Counted from the first letter of the stretch, positions 25,603 to 34,110 are shown. The stretch: DNA of 64,000 nucleotides from a virus (IMGVR_UViG_3300034407_002866:23135-87134), one strand, 5' to 3'. A program made the numbers and translations. Notes: generated by a model from the letters alone, not told the origin.

Positions 25603-26709
25603 TTAAATTAGATCATCTTCGCTATCAGCTTCTGCCAAATCGTCCAATGCCTTTGATCTGCTATTACCATCATCTTCACGCATAATACTACCAGATGCAC
25701 CGATTGTAAAGCGATCGTGAACGTAGGCTTTGAAATCAGTTTTTTCAAACATCATATTCCAAAAATCACCATTATCATTTACTTCCTTAGCTCGCATTAG
25801 TTTTGCCGAAAGTATTTCACCAGTTGCTGGATCTACTGCTTCATACCAACCAACCTTTGGTTTACGTAGATATCCACCTTTTTCAGCAACGTCCATCAAA
25901 CCTGACCATTTAACAATACCGCCTTCCCAAGATACGGAAATTGGAATTTTGGATTTTTCCTTAACGTGTCGAGATTTTTCAATATTAATAACAAAGTGAT
26001 AACCTTGGATTTCAGTGCCAACTTTATCTTGTTGGCGACCAACAATCCAAATGGCATCAGCTGAATAATAGATGCCTGTACCACCTGATACGATTGCCTT
26101 TGGGAACAGACCGATCTCTTGATACGTGTGGTTGACAGCAATCAATGGAATATCTTTAAGATTAAGATGTGGTGTTACAATACGGAACAAAGATTTCAGA
26201 GCCTTTGCGCGAGACATATCGGCAACTGATTTTTCGTTCATTGCGTCCTCAACTTCTTTCTTTGAAGCAAGGTTACCAACGGAGTCAATGATAATACATA
26301 CATGATCTTTTTTATCAATTGCATCGAGTTGGCTTGCAATGTCAAATTTAAGTTCTTCAACATTAGTAATTGGTGTATGGACTACTCGATCCATGTCAAT
26401 ACCAAACGACTCAAAATATGCTTGTGGTGTACCAAATTCTGAATCATAAAACAGTAAAATTGCATCTTCATATTTGTTCATATATGCAGCTGCTGTTAAT
26501 AGTGCAAACGCAGACTTAAAGTGTTTAGACGGACCAGCCAAAACCAAAAGGCCTGGGGATAATCCTCCATCGATGTCACCAGAAAGGGCCACATTTACCA
26601 TAGGAACAGGCGTTGGTGCCATTTCTTTTTTACCAAAAACTTTTGACTCTGTTAATTGAGCTGTAAGTTTAATAGTAGAGTTTTTCACAAGTTTGTCGAG
26701 TAGACTCAT
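25603..26709 (-). CDS. uvsX: UvsX recombinase (RecA/Rad51 family)
   Basis: Catalyses strand exchange in recombination-dependent replication, helped by UvsY (54.2 kb) and gp32. 368 residues. Walker A GPSKHFKS (59-66) has the form typical of phage UvsX; Walker B is CIIIDSVGN; AVNHTYQEIG is the switch region. The acidic C-terminus (SEDDLI) is usual. Directly follows the 108-residue gene and gp32. Confidence 0.96.
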   Translation of the reverse strand: MSLLDKLVKNSTIKLTAQLTESKVFGKKEMAPTPVPMVNVALSGDIDGGLSPGLLVLAGPSKHFKSAFALLTAAAYMNKYEDAILLFYDSEFGTPQAYFESFGIDMDRVVHTPITNVEELKFDIASQLDAIDKKDHVCIIIDSVGNLASKKEVEDAMNEKSVADMSRAKALKSLFRIVTPHLNLKDIPLIAVNHTYQEIGLFPKAIVSGGTGIYYSADAIWIVGRQQDKVGTEIQGYHFVINIEKSRHVKEKSKIPISVSWEGGIVKWSGLMDVAEKGGYLRKPKVGWYEAVDPATGEILSAKLMRAKEVNDNGDFWNMMFEKTDFKAYVHDRFTIGASGSIMREDDGNSRSKALDDLAEADSEDDLI

Positions 26710-26710
26710 A

Positions 26711-27037
26711 TTATTTTCCTTCTACGATTGAAAGTAGTTTACCCTGATAAGATTCAATTTTAGAAACTCGGTCAGGCCAATAGATTGTTGATTTGTCTGG
26801 ATTTTTGCAAAGATTATTAAGAAATGGTACAATAGATTTATATAAAAGTTCTAATCTATATTCTAAATCATCTGCTGCCAATTTAGCATCAACTAATTGA
26901 TCCTCAAGTGTTTGTTTTTCAGAACTTACTTGCTGAATAGTTTCTTCGGCGGCAAGTTCCTTTTCTTGCAGCTCTTCGTCTATAAAAGTAAATCCGAAGT
27001 CAAAATCCAAAACTTCTTCGTATATTTTGTTAGCCAT
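26711..27037 (-). CDS. Coiled-coil protein between gp32 and uvsX
   Basis: 108 residues, acidic, with a central coiled coil (EEEL-type heptads around 22-70) and a C-terminal IYWPDRVSKIESYQGKL segment. A similar small gene sits in this position in other marine T4-like phages. No known function; co-expression with uvsX suggests a recombination role. Confidence 0.75.
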   Translation of the reverse strand: MANKIYEEVLDFDFGFTFIDEELQEKELAAEETIQQVSSEKQTLEDQLVDAKLAADDLEYRLELLYKSIVPFLNNLCKNPDKSTIYWPDRVSKIESYQGKLLSIVEGK

Positions 27038-27055
27038 GTTTACCTCCTGGATGTA

Positions 27056-27077
27056 AGAAGGGGCCGAAGCCCCTTCT
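27056..27077 (-). terminator. Stable UUCG-loop hairpin downstream of gp32
   Basis: Perfect 9-bp stem AGAAGGGGC / GCCCCTTCT closed by a TTCG tetraloop on the minus strand, just after the gp32 stop. No T tract follows, so it may be an attenuator or mRNA-stabilising 3' end rather than a full terminator. Confidence 0.7.
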
Positions 27078-27082
27078 CTTTG

Positions 27083-28021
27083 TTAACCTTTAACGAGGTC
27101 TCTAAACATTGCAAGATCTTCATCGTCATCGCTGATATCGTCAGACTGTGATGTCTGCGGGGAAGATGTTTCTTCTTTCATCGTAGGGGCGTCGTCGCTT
27201 TTTCCAAACTTGCTCATATCGAGCTCGTTATCCGTTTCATCTTCTGCTGTGCTCGTTGACAGCGGAGAGTCTCCTGTTAAATTTAAAACACGATATAGTT
27301 TTGCTTTAAGATCTCCATAGGATTTGAAGTTCTTTTCGTCAACGAGTTCTTGGAGTGCGTGTTGCTGTTTCCAAACTCCTTCGAGTTTATCATCATCCTC
27401 GAAGAGTGGAGACGGACCGTCGAACTCTGACTTGTCGTAATTTGGGTAACCTTCAAACTGACGAATTTTCAAACGAAAGTTTGCGCCTTCCCAAAAGTCA
27501 AACGGATTGATTGGGTTTTCGTCTTCAAAGGATGGGTTCATCAAATCGTTGAGCTTGTCAAAGATTTTCTTACCAAACTGATACATAAAGACCTTGCCTT
27601 CGTTCTCAGGGTTACCGCTATCCTTAACTACATAAATGTTCGATACGTATTTAAGGCGGCGTTTCTGTTTACGAGCTTGTTCTTTATCTGCGTCAACACC
27701 ACTGTTCCAGAGTTTGGAGTTAAATTCTGAAACTGGATCATCTTTTCCGATAGTTGTGAGTGAGTTCTCGATATACCACAAACCGGTTGGACCTTGAAAT
27801 CCATGGTCCCAGAGTCTGACGAATGGCATTTCTTCTCCTGATGTAGGAGGAAGAAAGCGAATGATGGCGAAGCCGTTACCTGCCTTATCACGGGTTGGTT
27901 TCCAAAATTTACCTTCGTTGGGATCTGAATAGCTCTTTGTTGCGATTTGTGAGAGCTGTGAGTTCAACTTATCGAGTGAAGATGAACGGTTCTTTTTAAG
28001 TGCATCAAATGACATTGTCAT
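27083..28021 (-). CDS. 32: Single-stranded DNA-binding protein, T4 gp32-like
   Basis: Binds ssDNA cooperatively and organises the replisome. 312 residues from the ATG at 28021, which has an AGGAGA site 7 bases upstream. Basic N-terminus (FDALKKNRSSSLDKL, the self-association B domain), an OB-fold core (FAIIRFLPP, FVRLWDHGFQGP, YVSNIYVVKD, GKVFMYQFGKKIFDKL) and a very acidic C-terminal tail (SDDISDDDEDLAMF) that contacts partner proteins. All match gp32. Confidence 0.96.
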   Translation of the reverse strand: MTMSFDALKKNRSSSLDKLNSQLSQIATKSYSDPNEGKFWKPTRDKAGNGFAIIRFLPPTSGEEMPFVRLWDHGFQGPTGLWYIENSLTTIGKDDPVSEFNSKLWNSGVDADKEQARKQKRRLKYVSNIYVVKDSGNPENEGKVFMYQFGKKIFDKLNDLMNPSFEDENPINPFDFWEGANFRLKIRQFEGYPNYDKSEFDGPSPLFEDDDKLEGVWKQQHALQELVDEKNFKSYGDLKAKLYRVLNLTGDSPLSTSTAEDETDNELDMSKFGKSDDAPTMKEETSSPQTSQSDDISDDDEDLAMFRDLVKG

Positions 28022-28096
28022 ATTTGTGTCTCCTAGTTTTGCGTTATATAGCATTGGTTTATATTGCGATGTATATTGTGGATTTATTCCACCATC

Positions 28097-28104
28097 TATT
28101 TATA
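28097..28104 (-). promoter_or_regulatory. T4-type late promoter TATAAATA
   Basis: Exact TATAAATA on the minus strand 75 bases before the gp32 start, at the 3' end of the gp59 gene. Would supply late gp32. Confidence 0.6.
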
Positions 28105-28701
28105 TTAAAAAAAGTACTCTTTAGTGATTGCAGAAAACTTTTTTTGGTCTATTTCCAAGAATGGATAATATTTCTTGGATAATCTTATTATATCACGTGC
28201 AACGAATTTGTCAACTACTTTTTCTTCCCAGTAGTCATAAACATTAGAAATCTTTGAAAGTATAGTAAAAGTTTCAATAGATATTTCCTTTTGAAAATAC
28301 ATAGTCATAACATATGGATGCTGACCGTCAATGACGGATAGATTGTCATGATAATTGTCCTTGAGTTTATGCAGATCCATTTTATACAAATATGACAAAG
28401 AGTCCATCTTTTTTTCCCATTCGTTATAGATTTCTTCTCCGCGTTCTTCAACTATTTCACGAATCCATGCTTTAGGATTTCGAACAAGGTTAGCAATAAG
28501 AATCTTGAGTGGATCTTTTTTCTTTGATAGCTTATAGAAAAAAAATGCATCGTTTCGAGTTTGGAATTTATCAAAGGAAGCACGGATCTTACCGTTATAT
28601 TTGTGATAATCGTAACCGTCTGTATCAAAATGCTTTTTGAGTGCTAAGTAGTTCACATAGACTCGAAACGATGCTTCATTAGCATAGTTTAGTGACGTCA
28701 T
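28105..28701 (-). CDS. 59: Helicase loader, T4 gp59-like
   Basis: Loads gp41 onto gp32-coated forks. 198 residues, helical and basic. The N-terminal part aligns by eye with T4 gp59 (FRVYVNYLALKKHFD, YDYHKYNGKIRAS, FFFYKLSKK, ANLVRNPKAWIREI), and the C-terminal IETFTILSKISN matches the T4 ISFETFILLDSF helix. It lies with gp32, uvsX and gp41, as expected. Confidence 0.9.
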   Translation of the reverse strand: MTSLNYANEASFRVYVNYLALKKHFDTDGYDYHKYNGKIRASFDKFQTRNDAFFFYKLSKKKDPLKILIANLVRNPKAWIREIVEERGEEIYNEWEKKMDSLSYLYKMDLHKLKDNYHDNLSVIDGQHPYVMTMYFQKEISIETFTILSKISNVYDYWEEKVVDKFVARDIIRLSKKYYPFLEIDQKKFSAITKEYFF

Positions 28702-28912
28702 TTTCTTCCTTTTTTACTAGTCTTAATTCTAAAGCTTCGGTTTTTATTTTTTGCTTTATAATTGTGGACTTTTTAACTATATTTGCTACTGTTTCAATTT
28801 CAAGGTTGTTTTCTTTAGCATAGGTAACAAGAGCATCAATATAAGTTGCTCCTTTTGTTAATTTATCTTGAATAGCCATATGAATTTTTTCAGGGGTTTT
28901 AGTTTCTATCAT
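28679..28912 (-). CDS. 33: Late-transcription co-activator, gp33-like
   Basis: 77 residues. The pattern GATYIDALVTYAKENNLEIETVANIVK followed by a KEKIKTEA-like helix (quoted in parts) resembles gp33 of marine T4-like phages, which links RNA polymerase to the sliding clamp at TATAAATA promoters together with gp55 (56.4 kb). Overlaps gp59 by 23 bases. Confidence 0.78.
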   Translation of the reverse strand: MIETKTPEKIHMAIQDKLTKGATYIDALVTYAKENNLEIETVANIVKKSTIIKQKIKTEALELRLVKKEENDVTKLC

Positions 28913-29112
28913 TAACCGTTTATAACCCCTACCGAATCAATCCATGCCTTTGCCTCATTTTCAACTTGCTGGATAGTTTGACCAGCAAATGTTTTTTGAG
29001 TTTGCATGGTTTCATTTATAAAATATTTAATATTATATCCATCCGTGTCAGAATGAATTTCAGCACGTAAATTTTGTCCTGACTTTTCTTTTAGGAATTT
29101 ATTTACAATCAT
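28912..29112 (-). CDS. 66-residue conserved-type phage protein
   Basis: MIVNKFLKEKSGQNLRAEIH, then YNIKYFINE and a C-terminal VENEAKAWIDS helix: a small beta-alpha protein found in similar replication operons of marine T4-like phages. Function unknown. One-base overlap with gp33. Confidence 0.7.
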   Translation of the reverse strand: MIVNKFLKEKSGQNLRAEIHSDTDGYNIKYFINETMQTQKTFAGQTIQQVENEAKAWIDSVGVING

Positions 29113-29298
29113 TTATATCTCCTTTATGTGTTTAATGTAAGAGGTCGCTTTTTTACTACCGCAATTGCTACAGCAAACCACAGCTATTAAATATTTGTGT
29201 CCTGAAAAGGTAAGGGCTGTTTGATTTCTAATAATATTAATATTATCACAACAGTGCATGTATGTCAACTGCTTTTTTGGTGAATTGTTATTTTCCAT
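29113..29298 (-). CDS. Small zinc-ribbon-like protein
   Basis: 61 residues from the ATG at 29298; a GTG four codons earlier is also possible. Cys pairs MHCCDN and VCCSNCGSKK suggest a zinc ribbon. Ends directly before the next gene. No function assigned. Confidence 0.6.
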   Translation of the reverse strand: MENNNSPKKQLTYMHCCDNINIIRNQTALTFSGHKYLIAVVCCSNCGSKKATSYIKHIKEI

Positions 29299-29328
29299 AT
29301 ATGCACGCACAACTTTGAATATTCTTAT

Positions 29329-30018
29329 TTAAATTTCTTCAAATAATATGTTATTTATGTAATCGTTTTTATCTTTTTCTGATATTCCCATAGCCAAAAT
29401 AGAACGATGCAAATGCGGATTTAGTTTTTGGTTTTGGCAATATTTGTTTAACAACGGTCTTATGTCACGCCGAGACTCGAGCGCAAACATATTTAAATTA
29501 TCTAAATAATAATCTACTAAATCAGTTGTAACTTGAATAAATTGGTCAAGTTCTTTATCAGTATTAATATTGCTTACTGCAATCATATCACTTGAAAAAA
29601 TTTCACTGGCCCAGGGTGGCAATTCGCGTGGCTTGTTCCATTCCAAACCGGCAACACACATTTCCATATATTCGTGATATGGGTGTGGAAAGCCATATAA
29701 TGGGCTATAATCCATAAACGAGCCAGTAATTTTTTTGGGCCCGGCTACGATATCAAATCCAAGAATTGGCAACTCTATATTCACTCTTGGAAACACATTT
29801 ACATGCATTAACCAAAGGCCTTTGCCATCTTTTGGCGAAATTGTTTTTAAATGGCATTTGCGAATAACATTGGAGCACCAAAACGTGTCGTTCCAATTTT
29901 TAAAATTTAGGTTATTCATTTTTGGTTCTTCATATCTCTCAAACGAGCTATCGAACCTTGTTTCTAAATACTCAGCATATTTATTTAATCTTTGCCATAA
30001 CTTCGGAGTCTGTTCCAT
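29329..30018 (-). CDS. pcyX: Ferredoxin-dependent bilin reductase, PcyX-like
   Basis: Reduces biliverdin using ferredoxin. 229 residues, FDBR fold. The core FPRVNIELPILGFDIVAG and the MDYSPLYG segment with Asp103 (PcyA Asp105 equivalent), plus RELPPWASEIFS, place it near PcyA. The position of PcyA Glu76 is Asn80 here (FPR-V-N against FPR-P-E). Loss of that Glu is what I recall for PcyX, which makes phycoerythrobilin by a four-electron reduction. Overlaps the heme oxygenase gene by 38 bases, so the two are coupled. Confidence 0.88.
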   Translation of the reverse strand: MEQTPKLWQRLNKYAEYLETRFDSSFERYEEPKMNNLNFKNWNDTFWCSNVIRKCHLKTISPKDGKGLWLMHVNVFPRVNIELPILGFDIVAGPKKITGSFMDYSPLYGFPHPYHEYMEMCVAGLEWNKPRELPPWASEIFSSDMIAVSNINTDKELDQFIQVTTDLVDYYLDNLNMFALESRRDIRPLLNKYCQNQKLNPHLHRSILAMGISEKDKNDYINNILFEEI

Positions 30019-30574
30019 TGAAATATTGTTCCAATTCTTCTAAAAAATCTTGAACCATGCCGAAACAAACTTTAGCTTCATCAACTAGCCCATCGTGCAA
30101 TTTTTCTCTTATTTTGCTTTTAAGATATTCAGTATCACTATCAAATTCATAAAAGGATGTAGGACCTGGTACTAGTTTTTTAATCATTTGGCCGCCAGAC
30201 AAATCACCCATATGCCTTACATAAATATGAGCAAAAAGTCTATCTTTATTGTTTTGTATTTCTTCAATATATTTTATGTAATTTATAGCAGTTGAAAGGA
30301 TTAAATTGTCACCTAGCGAATTAAAATTTTCAGCCGATTCCATTTCCAAAAGATCTGCAAGCAGCGCAGGAGATCTTTCTAATTTTGACATTTCACCTTC
30401 AAATATATTTTTACGGCCAGCATAAAATTCTAACGTAGTATATACAGCCAGCTGGTTTTTTAAATAGACGTAATATTGTTCTGGCGTAATATTCTTTTTT
30501 ATTAGCCTACGCATAAACGTAGTTCTTTCAGCATTCCGATGTTCTGATTTTGTTAGGTTTTTTAAATTATCCAT
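29981..30574 (-). CDS. hemO: Heme oxygenase
   Basis: Opens heme to biliverdin IX-alpha, the substrate of the next gene. 197 residues from the ATG at 30574. Proximal His12 in SEHRNAE; distal-helix signature RHMGDLSGGQ (120-129) with the Gly-rich kink. Length is typical of bacterial and phage HO1. Driven by a perfect sigma70 promoter 37 bases upstream. Confidence 0.95.
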   Translation of the reverse strand: MDNLKNLTKSEHRNAERTTFMRRLIKKNITPEQYYVYLKNQLAVYTTLEFYAGRKNIFEGEMSKLERSPALLADLLEMESAENFNSLGDNLILSTAINYIKYIEEIQNNKDRLFAHIYVRHMGDLSGGQMIKKLVPGPTSFYEFDSDTEYLKSKIREKLHDGLVDEAKVCFGMVQDFLEELEQYFNGTDSEVMAKIK

Positions 30575-30610
30575 TAATCTCAATTCGCTTTTTACTAGTC
30601 TTATTGTTTT

Positions 30611-30639
30611 ATTATATTACATATATTTGTATTTGTCAA
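30611..30639 (-). promoter_or_regulatory. Consensus early promoter for the bilin cassette
   Basis: TTGACA, 17-bp spacer, TATAAT: both boxes are perfect. Located in the gap before hemO, so the cassette is an early operon. Confidence 0.88.
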
Positions 30640-30648
30640 TAGATTAAT

Positions 30649-30801
30649 TTATTCTTTTTTCCAAATAGTCCATGCACCATAAAAAATAACTGCATACGCA
30701 ATTAAATCTATTGGAATTAAAATCATTGCTACACCAGTTGCAATAAGAACAGCCCCGTCAAGAGTAGTTCTTTCTGTTAATCTTTTTTTAATCCAGTTCA
30801 T
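30649..30801 (-). CDS. 50-residue membrane protein
   Basis: ATG at 30801 overlaps the upstream stop (ATGA). Peptide MNWIKKRLTERTTLDGAVL ... ends YGAWTIWKKE with one or two hydrophobic segments (AVLIATGVAMILIPIDLIA). A similar small protein occurs in other marine T4-like phages. Too short for the supplied gene calls but well supported by coupling. Confidence 0.7.
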   Translation of the reverse strand: MNWIKKRLTERTTLDGAVLIATGVAMILIPIDLIAYAVIFYGAWTIWKKE

Positions 30802-31031
30802 TTTTTCTTTCCTAACAGTTTAGCTTTCATTGCACTGAGTTCAGCTAACTTCTTTTTAGCCTGCTCTTTCTTTTTTTCTTCAGCTTCGTCTATTACTTGA
30901 ATTGGCGGGTTTTCATGGTCGACATTAACAATATCTTTACTTGGCTCATTTGTTTCCAAATGAGCTCTCAAATCGGAAATTCTTTTTCTAATATCTAATA
31001 TTATATTATCTAGATTTTGATCGCCATGCAT
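30798..31031 (-). CDS. 77-residue coiled-coil protein
   Basis: Helical and charged: LDNIILDIRKRISDLRAHLE at the N-terminus and a Lys-rich KKKEQAKKKLAELSAMKAKL end. Lies in a run of tightly packed small membrane-related genes (30.6-33 kb). Function unknown. Confidence 0.68.
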   Translation of the reverse strand: MHGDQNLDNIILDIRKRISDLRAHLETNEPSKDIVNVDHENPPIQVIDEAEEKKKEQAKKKLAELSAMKAKLLGKKK

Positions 31032-31306
31032 TATTTATTTTCTAATTCTTTAATACGTTGTTCTAAGTCGTCAATTTTTTTAGTAACACGTGGATACCGT
31101 TTCCGCCAAGCCTCGGGATCATCTTGTAGCCAATTCCACCCAAACTTATCTACTAAATAATCTAAAAACGCGTCAAATTTTGACATTAGATAAAGTGCTG
31201 CGTGTGTATTTCTAAACCATGCCAAAAACGCAGCACCAATTATTGACCCGCCGATCGCTGTATAAATCCACAGTGTATCACCAAACATTCTTACTAATGT
31301 ATCCAT
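31031..31306 (-). CDS. Small membrane protein
   Basis: 91 residues from the ATG at 31306 (a TTG four codons earlier is open but lacks support). One TM segment (LWIYTAIGGSIIGAAFLAWF) then a cytoplasmic part with FGWNWLQDDPEAWRKRYP and a C-terminal coiled coil. A protein of this pattern recurs in marine T4-like phages; role unknown. Confidence 0.72.
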   Translation of the reverse strand: MDTLVRMFGDTLWIYTAIGGSIIGAAFLAWFRNTHAALYLMSKFDAFLDYLVDKFGWNWLQDDPEAWRKRYPRVTKKIDDLEQRIKELENK

Positions 31307-31307
31307 G

Positions 31308-31517
31308 TTAGCTTCCAAACGTAGACATTATAGCAGGGCCAAAGATTGAAACTATATATCCCAAAACGGCAATAGATATAAGACCTAATAATAGCCACTT
31401 AGCTTTAAAATCATCAACACGCATTGTAAATCCTAGTATTTCGTTATTCATAACCCTAAAACTTAAATCAAAGGTTCCTTCAGGAGTATCTTCATCTTTT
31501 AGTATTTCGCTAGACAT
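31308..31517 (-). CDS. Small C-tail membrane protein
   Basis: 69 residues; acidic N-terminus, FDLSFRVMNNEILGFTM strand pair, then a TM segment (WLLLGLISIAVLGYIVSIFG). Overlaps the lipase stop by 8 bases. No family recognised. Confidence 0.68.
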   Translation of the reverse strand: MSSEILKDEDTPEGTFDLSFRVMNNEILGFTMRVDDFKAKWLLLGLISIAVLGYIVSIFGPAIMSTFGS

Positions 31518-32238
31518 TTTTATTTTTCTCCGTATATTCTATGTAATAATCCATTCCGTGATCTGATGCGCCATCGAATGGTTTCCATTGCTTAATTGAC
31601 GCTAACCTACCACGCCACTTATCTTTTAATCTTTGCCAAGGAGTAAAAGGTCTAATGTGCCCATGATAATTAATGTAACGAGGAGGGCAGTGATGTACGT
31701 ATCCCATCAATGCTAATGGAATTGAAGTAACCACATCGTTATTATTAACGTGACGATAATGTTCAACGTTAGAAAAAGATTTTACAAATTTTCTAGTACC
31801 AACTCTTGGTGATCCATACGTGTATAGAGCTTCTATTTCGTCTTTTAAACGGCTAGCAGCAATTGTTGCCATTGCGCCACCTAAAGAATGACCTGTGATA
31901 TACAATTCTTTGTCTTTATTTACTTCAAGAATTTCAATTATATCTTCCCAAATTTTTTCTAATTCGTTTTGGAAACCATTATGAACTCTTCCGCCTACTT
32001 GCGCTTTATCAGGCCAAGCATTAAGATCTGCTAATATATCTGAAAATTCGTTTGGCTCAGTTCCTCTAAAACATAATACAATTTCTTCATCGTTCCAAAT
32101 AGCATGACACTGTGCTCCATCATTTTCTATAAAATTATGACCTGCATACCCAAGCTTTTTATATTTTGGTTTTGCTGGTTTTTCATCAAGATATGCAATC
32201 CCAGCTAGTTTTGCCATTTTAGAACACTGTTCTATCAT
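31510..32238 (-). CDS. Class 3 lipase-like alpha/beta hydrolase
   Basis: 242 residues. Nucleophile elbow TGHSLGGA with Ser118, acid Asp168 in NNDVVTSIP and His227 in SDHGMDYY form a complete triad in lipase-3 spacing. FRGTE (58-62) is the oxyanion-hole motif and YGSPRVG is typical of the family. No signal peptide. Possible roles: membrane lipid remodelling or lysis; the substrate is unknown. Neighbours are small membrane proteins. Confidence 0.88.
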   Translation of the reverse strand: MIEQCSKMAKLAGIAYLDEKPAKPKYKKLGYAGHNFIENDGAQCHAIWNDEEIVLCFRGTEPNEFSDILADLNAWPDKAQVGGRVHNGFQNELEKIWEDIIEILEVNKDKELYITGHSLGGAMATIAASRLKDEIEALYTYGSPRVGTRKFVKSFSNVEHYRHVNNNDVVTSIPLALMGYVHHCPPRYINYHGHIRPFTPWQRLKDKWRGRLASIKQWKPFDGASDHGMDYYIEYTEKNKNV

Positions 32239-32264
32239 TGCCGTTTCTCCTAAAGATTTTTGTA

Positions 32265-32960
32265 TTAGTCTGATAATGGATTATCCAAAGCTTCTTGTAT
32301 TATTTTATTTATATCATTGTTAAGTTTTGTCATTTTTTCTTCAAGATTTTTAATTGTTTCTTTCATAACATCGCGTACATCTTTTTCTGATAATCTTACA
32401 GTTGCTTCAACTTCTCGTATTGACGTGGTAACATCTTTGGTTTGGTTGTTTAAATCTTCACGAATATTAGCAAGAATATTTTCTATTGAGGACTGAGTAC
32501 TTTTAATTCGCCCTTCAGAGGTTTCTAAATTTGTGCTAATTGTATCTCGTAAATTAGCCATAGTATCTTGGTTATCTTTTAATGTCAATCTTTGGCGCTC
32601 TTCAAATTGATCAAGTTTTACATATATGTCGCTACGTAATGTTCTTACCGTTTCTTCAGCTTTCTGTACTTGATTTTCTAATTGACGTACAGTTCCTTCG
32701 ACTCGCTCGACATCATTTGCCAAGTCCTGTCTAATTTCTACTGTGTAATTTATTGCATCATCAAGTTTTTGTAACTGTAATTCATTCGCAGCTTGGATCT
32801 CTTGAATGTCTATATTTTGAATAATTTCTTTCATGTCCATATAGTCTGCGTATATTTCAAATCCTCCCCAGGCTGCGCCGCCTAGCGTAGATAAAGCAGT
32901 AAGCACAGCAAACATTTTACCACCAGAAAATTTTAATCCGCCAAATTCTACTTCAGCCAT
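32265..32960 (-). CDS. Membrane-anchored long coiled-coil protein
   Basis: 231 residues. N-terminal EFGGLKFSGGKMFAVLTALSTLG with a TM segment (about 15-35), then about 180 residues of near-continuous heptads rich in Glu, Lys, Asn and Thr, like a chemoreceptor rod. The FGGLKF...GGKMFA start is shared with other marine T4-like phages. Unknown role, perhaps envelope-associated. Confidence 0.75.
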   Translation of the reverse strand: MAEVEFGGLKFSGGKMFAVLTALSTLGGAAWGGFEIYADYMDMKEIIQNIDIQEIQAANELQLQKLDDAINYTVEIRQDLANDVERVEGTVRQLENQVQKAEETVRTLRSDIYVKLDQFEERQRLTLKDNQDTMANLRDTISTNLETSEGRIKSTQSSIENILANIREDLNNQTKDVTTSIREVEATVRLSEKDVRDVMKETIKNLEEKMTKLNNDINKIIQEALDNPLSD

Positions 32961-32961
32961 G

Positions 32962-33300
32962 TTAGTCTCCTAAAAAATATTCTACTCCAATTACAATCGC
33001 AATATCATCATCAAATGTTGGTGTAAGAAAATAGTTTTTGTAATTTAATTTTAAAAAAGGAACTATATCCTTTTTCCCTAATCCATAATACCCATCCACA
33101 ATACCATATTCTATGTGTAAATCGTTATAAAATTTATTCTTAAATCCTGCATATATGCTAGGTTTTTCAAGGCTATTTAAATATATGCCAGAAACATAAT
33201 TTCCACATTCCATTCTTCCCTGCGGATGTATTTCATTAAAATTCTTGGCAGAATTTATATGTACAGATAGTGCCAATCCTATTAAATAGTTACAAAACAA
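32962..33300 (-). CDS. Small beta-rich envelope-type protein with TTG start
   Basis: 112 residues. No ATG fits; TTG at 33300 has an AAAGGA ribosome site 8 bases upstream. The sequence alternates aromatic and polar residues (YVSGIYLN, PSIYAGFK, LHIEYGIVDGYYG, IVPFLKLNY), as in small outer-membrane barrels, but the N-terminal hydrophobic part is short for a signal peptide. Unassigned. Confidence 0.65.
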   Translation of the reverse strand: MFCNYLIGLALSVHINSAKNFNEIHPQGRMECGNYVSGIYLNSLEKPSIYAGFKNKFYNDLHIEYGIVDGYYGLGKKDIVPFLKLNYKNYFLTPTFDDDIAIVIGVEYFLGD

Positions 33301-33312
33301 AATTAATTTCCT

Positions 33313-33717
33313 TTAATTTTCAAACTGCAATTTTCTGAGTTGTTCCAATTCTTGTTCTAGCTTTCTTACTTCTAATTGTTTTTTTCTTAATTCTAATTCA
33401 AATAATCTGTTGCAATCAACACGAGATTTTGGCTTTTTACCTAAAGGAATTGTTATTCTTGCATATACACCAACGTCGGTTTTGGTGTCTTGGTTAAAAC
33501 CACTTATAGGATCATCGTAGTCTTTATCAATTATACCAGTGACACCAAACTCCAAATTGGTTGCTGACCCAATAGCATTGGAACAATCAAGATCACCAGC
33601 ACGAAACCTATCAGATTGGTAATTACCTGGTATACCAGGGAGTTGTAAGTTTAATGAAGATGAATCTGCATATGAAGCTGAACCAATAACAATAAACAAT
33701 AGTATTATATATTTCAT
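33313..33717 (-). CDS. Secreted protein with signal peptide, curli/fimbria-island member
   Basis: 134 residues. Signal peptide MKYIILLFIVIGSASYADS with a likely cut after SYA. The mature part has GDLDCSNAIGSATN, a VGVYARITIPLG strand and a C-terminal coiled coil. Member of a block of five signal-peptide genes (33.3-36.0 kb). No family assigned. Confidence 0.72.
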   Translation of the reverse strand: MKYIILLFIVIGSASYADSSSLNLQLPGIPGNYQSDRFRAGDLDCSNAIGSATNLEFGVTGIIDKDYDDPISGFNQDTKTDVGVYARITIPLGKKPKSRVDCNRLFELELRKKQLEVRKLEQELEQLRKLQFEN

Positions 33718-33735
33718 TTTTTATCTCACTTAGTA

Positions 33736-34110
33736 TTATTTTATCTTTGAACAAATTCTAGTCTTTATTCCTGTTGACAACACATCTTTTTTTAATTGTT
33801 TAGATGAAGTACAGATAAAAGATATTTTATTTCTATCACTGTCTTTGATGTAAATATCAAAATTCTTTTGCTCTAAATAATCTAATTGAAAAATTTTATC
33901 AGTTGACGCAAACGAAATTTTATTCCATTCAGAGTCAAATACGTCTATCTCATAAAAATTAGCATCGTTTCGCCTATTCCACAATTTCATTTTTATTACC
34001 GATATTCCTGTAATATAAGACGGTAATATTTTTGGATATGTTGGTGTTAATTCATGCGCAATAGCGCTATTAGCAAAAAGCGCTATTGCAATTATATTTA
34101 AAATTTTCAT
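33736..34110 (-). CDS. Small periplasmic protein with signal peptide
   Basis: 124 residues from the ATG at 34110, which overlaps the upstream stop (TAATG); an ATG 15 bases earlier is open. Signal peptide MKILNIIAIALFANSAIAH. Mature part beta-rich, looking like a single Ig-like domain (YEIDVFDSEWNKISFAS). Resemblance to fimbrial chaperone domains is only general. Confidence 0.68.
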   Translation of the reverse strand: MKILNIIAIALFANSAIAHELTPTYPKILPSYITGISVIKMKLWNRRNDANFYEIDVFDSEWNKISFASTDKIFQLDYLEQKNFDIYIKDSDRNKISFICTSSKQLKKDVLSTGIKTRICSKIK

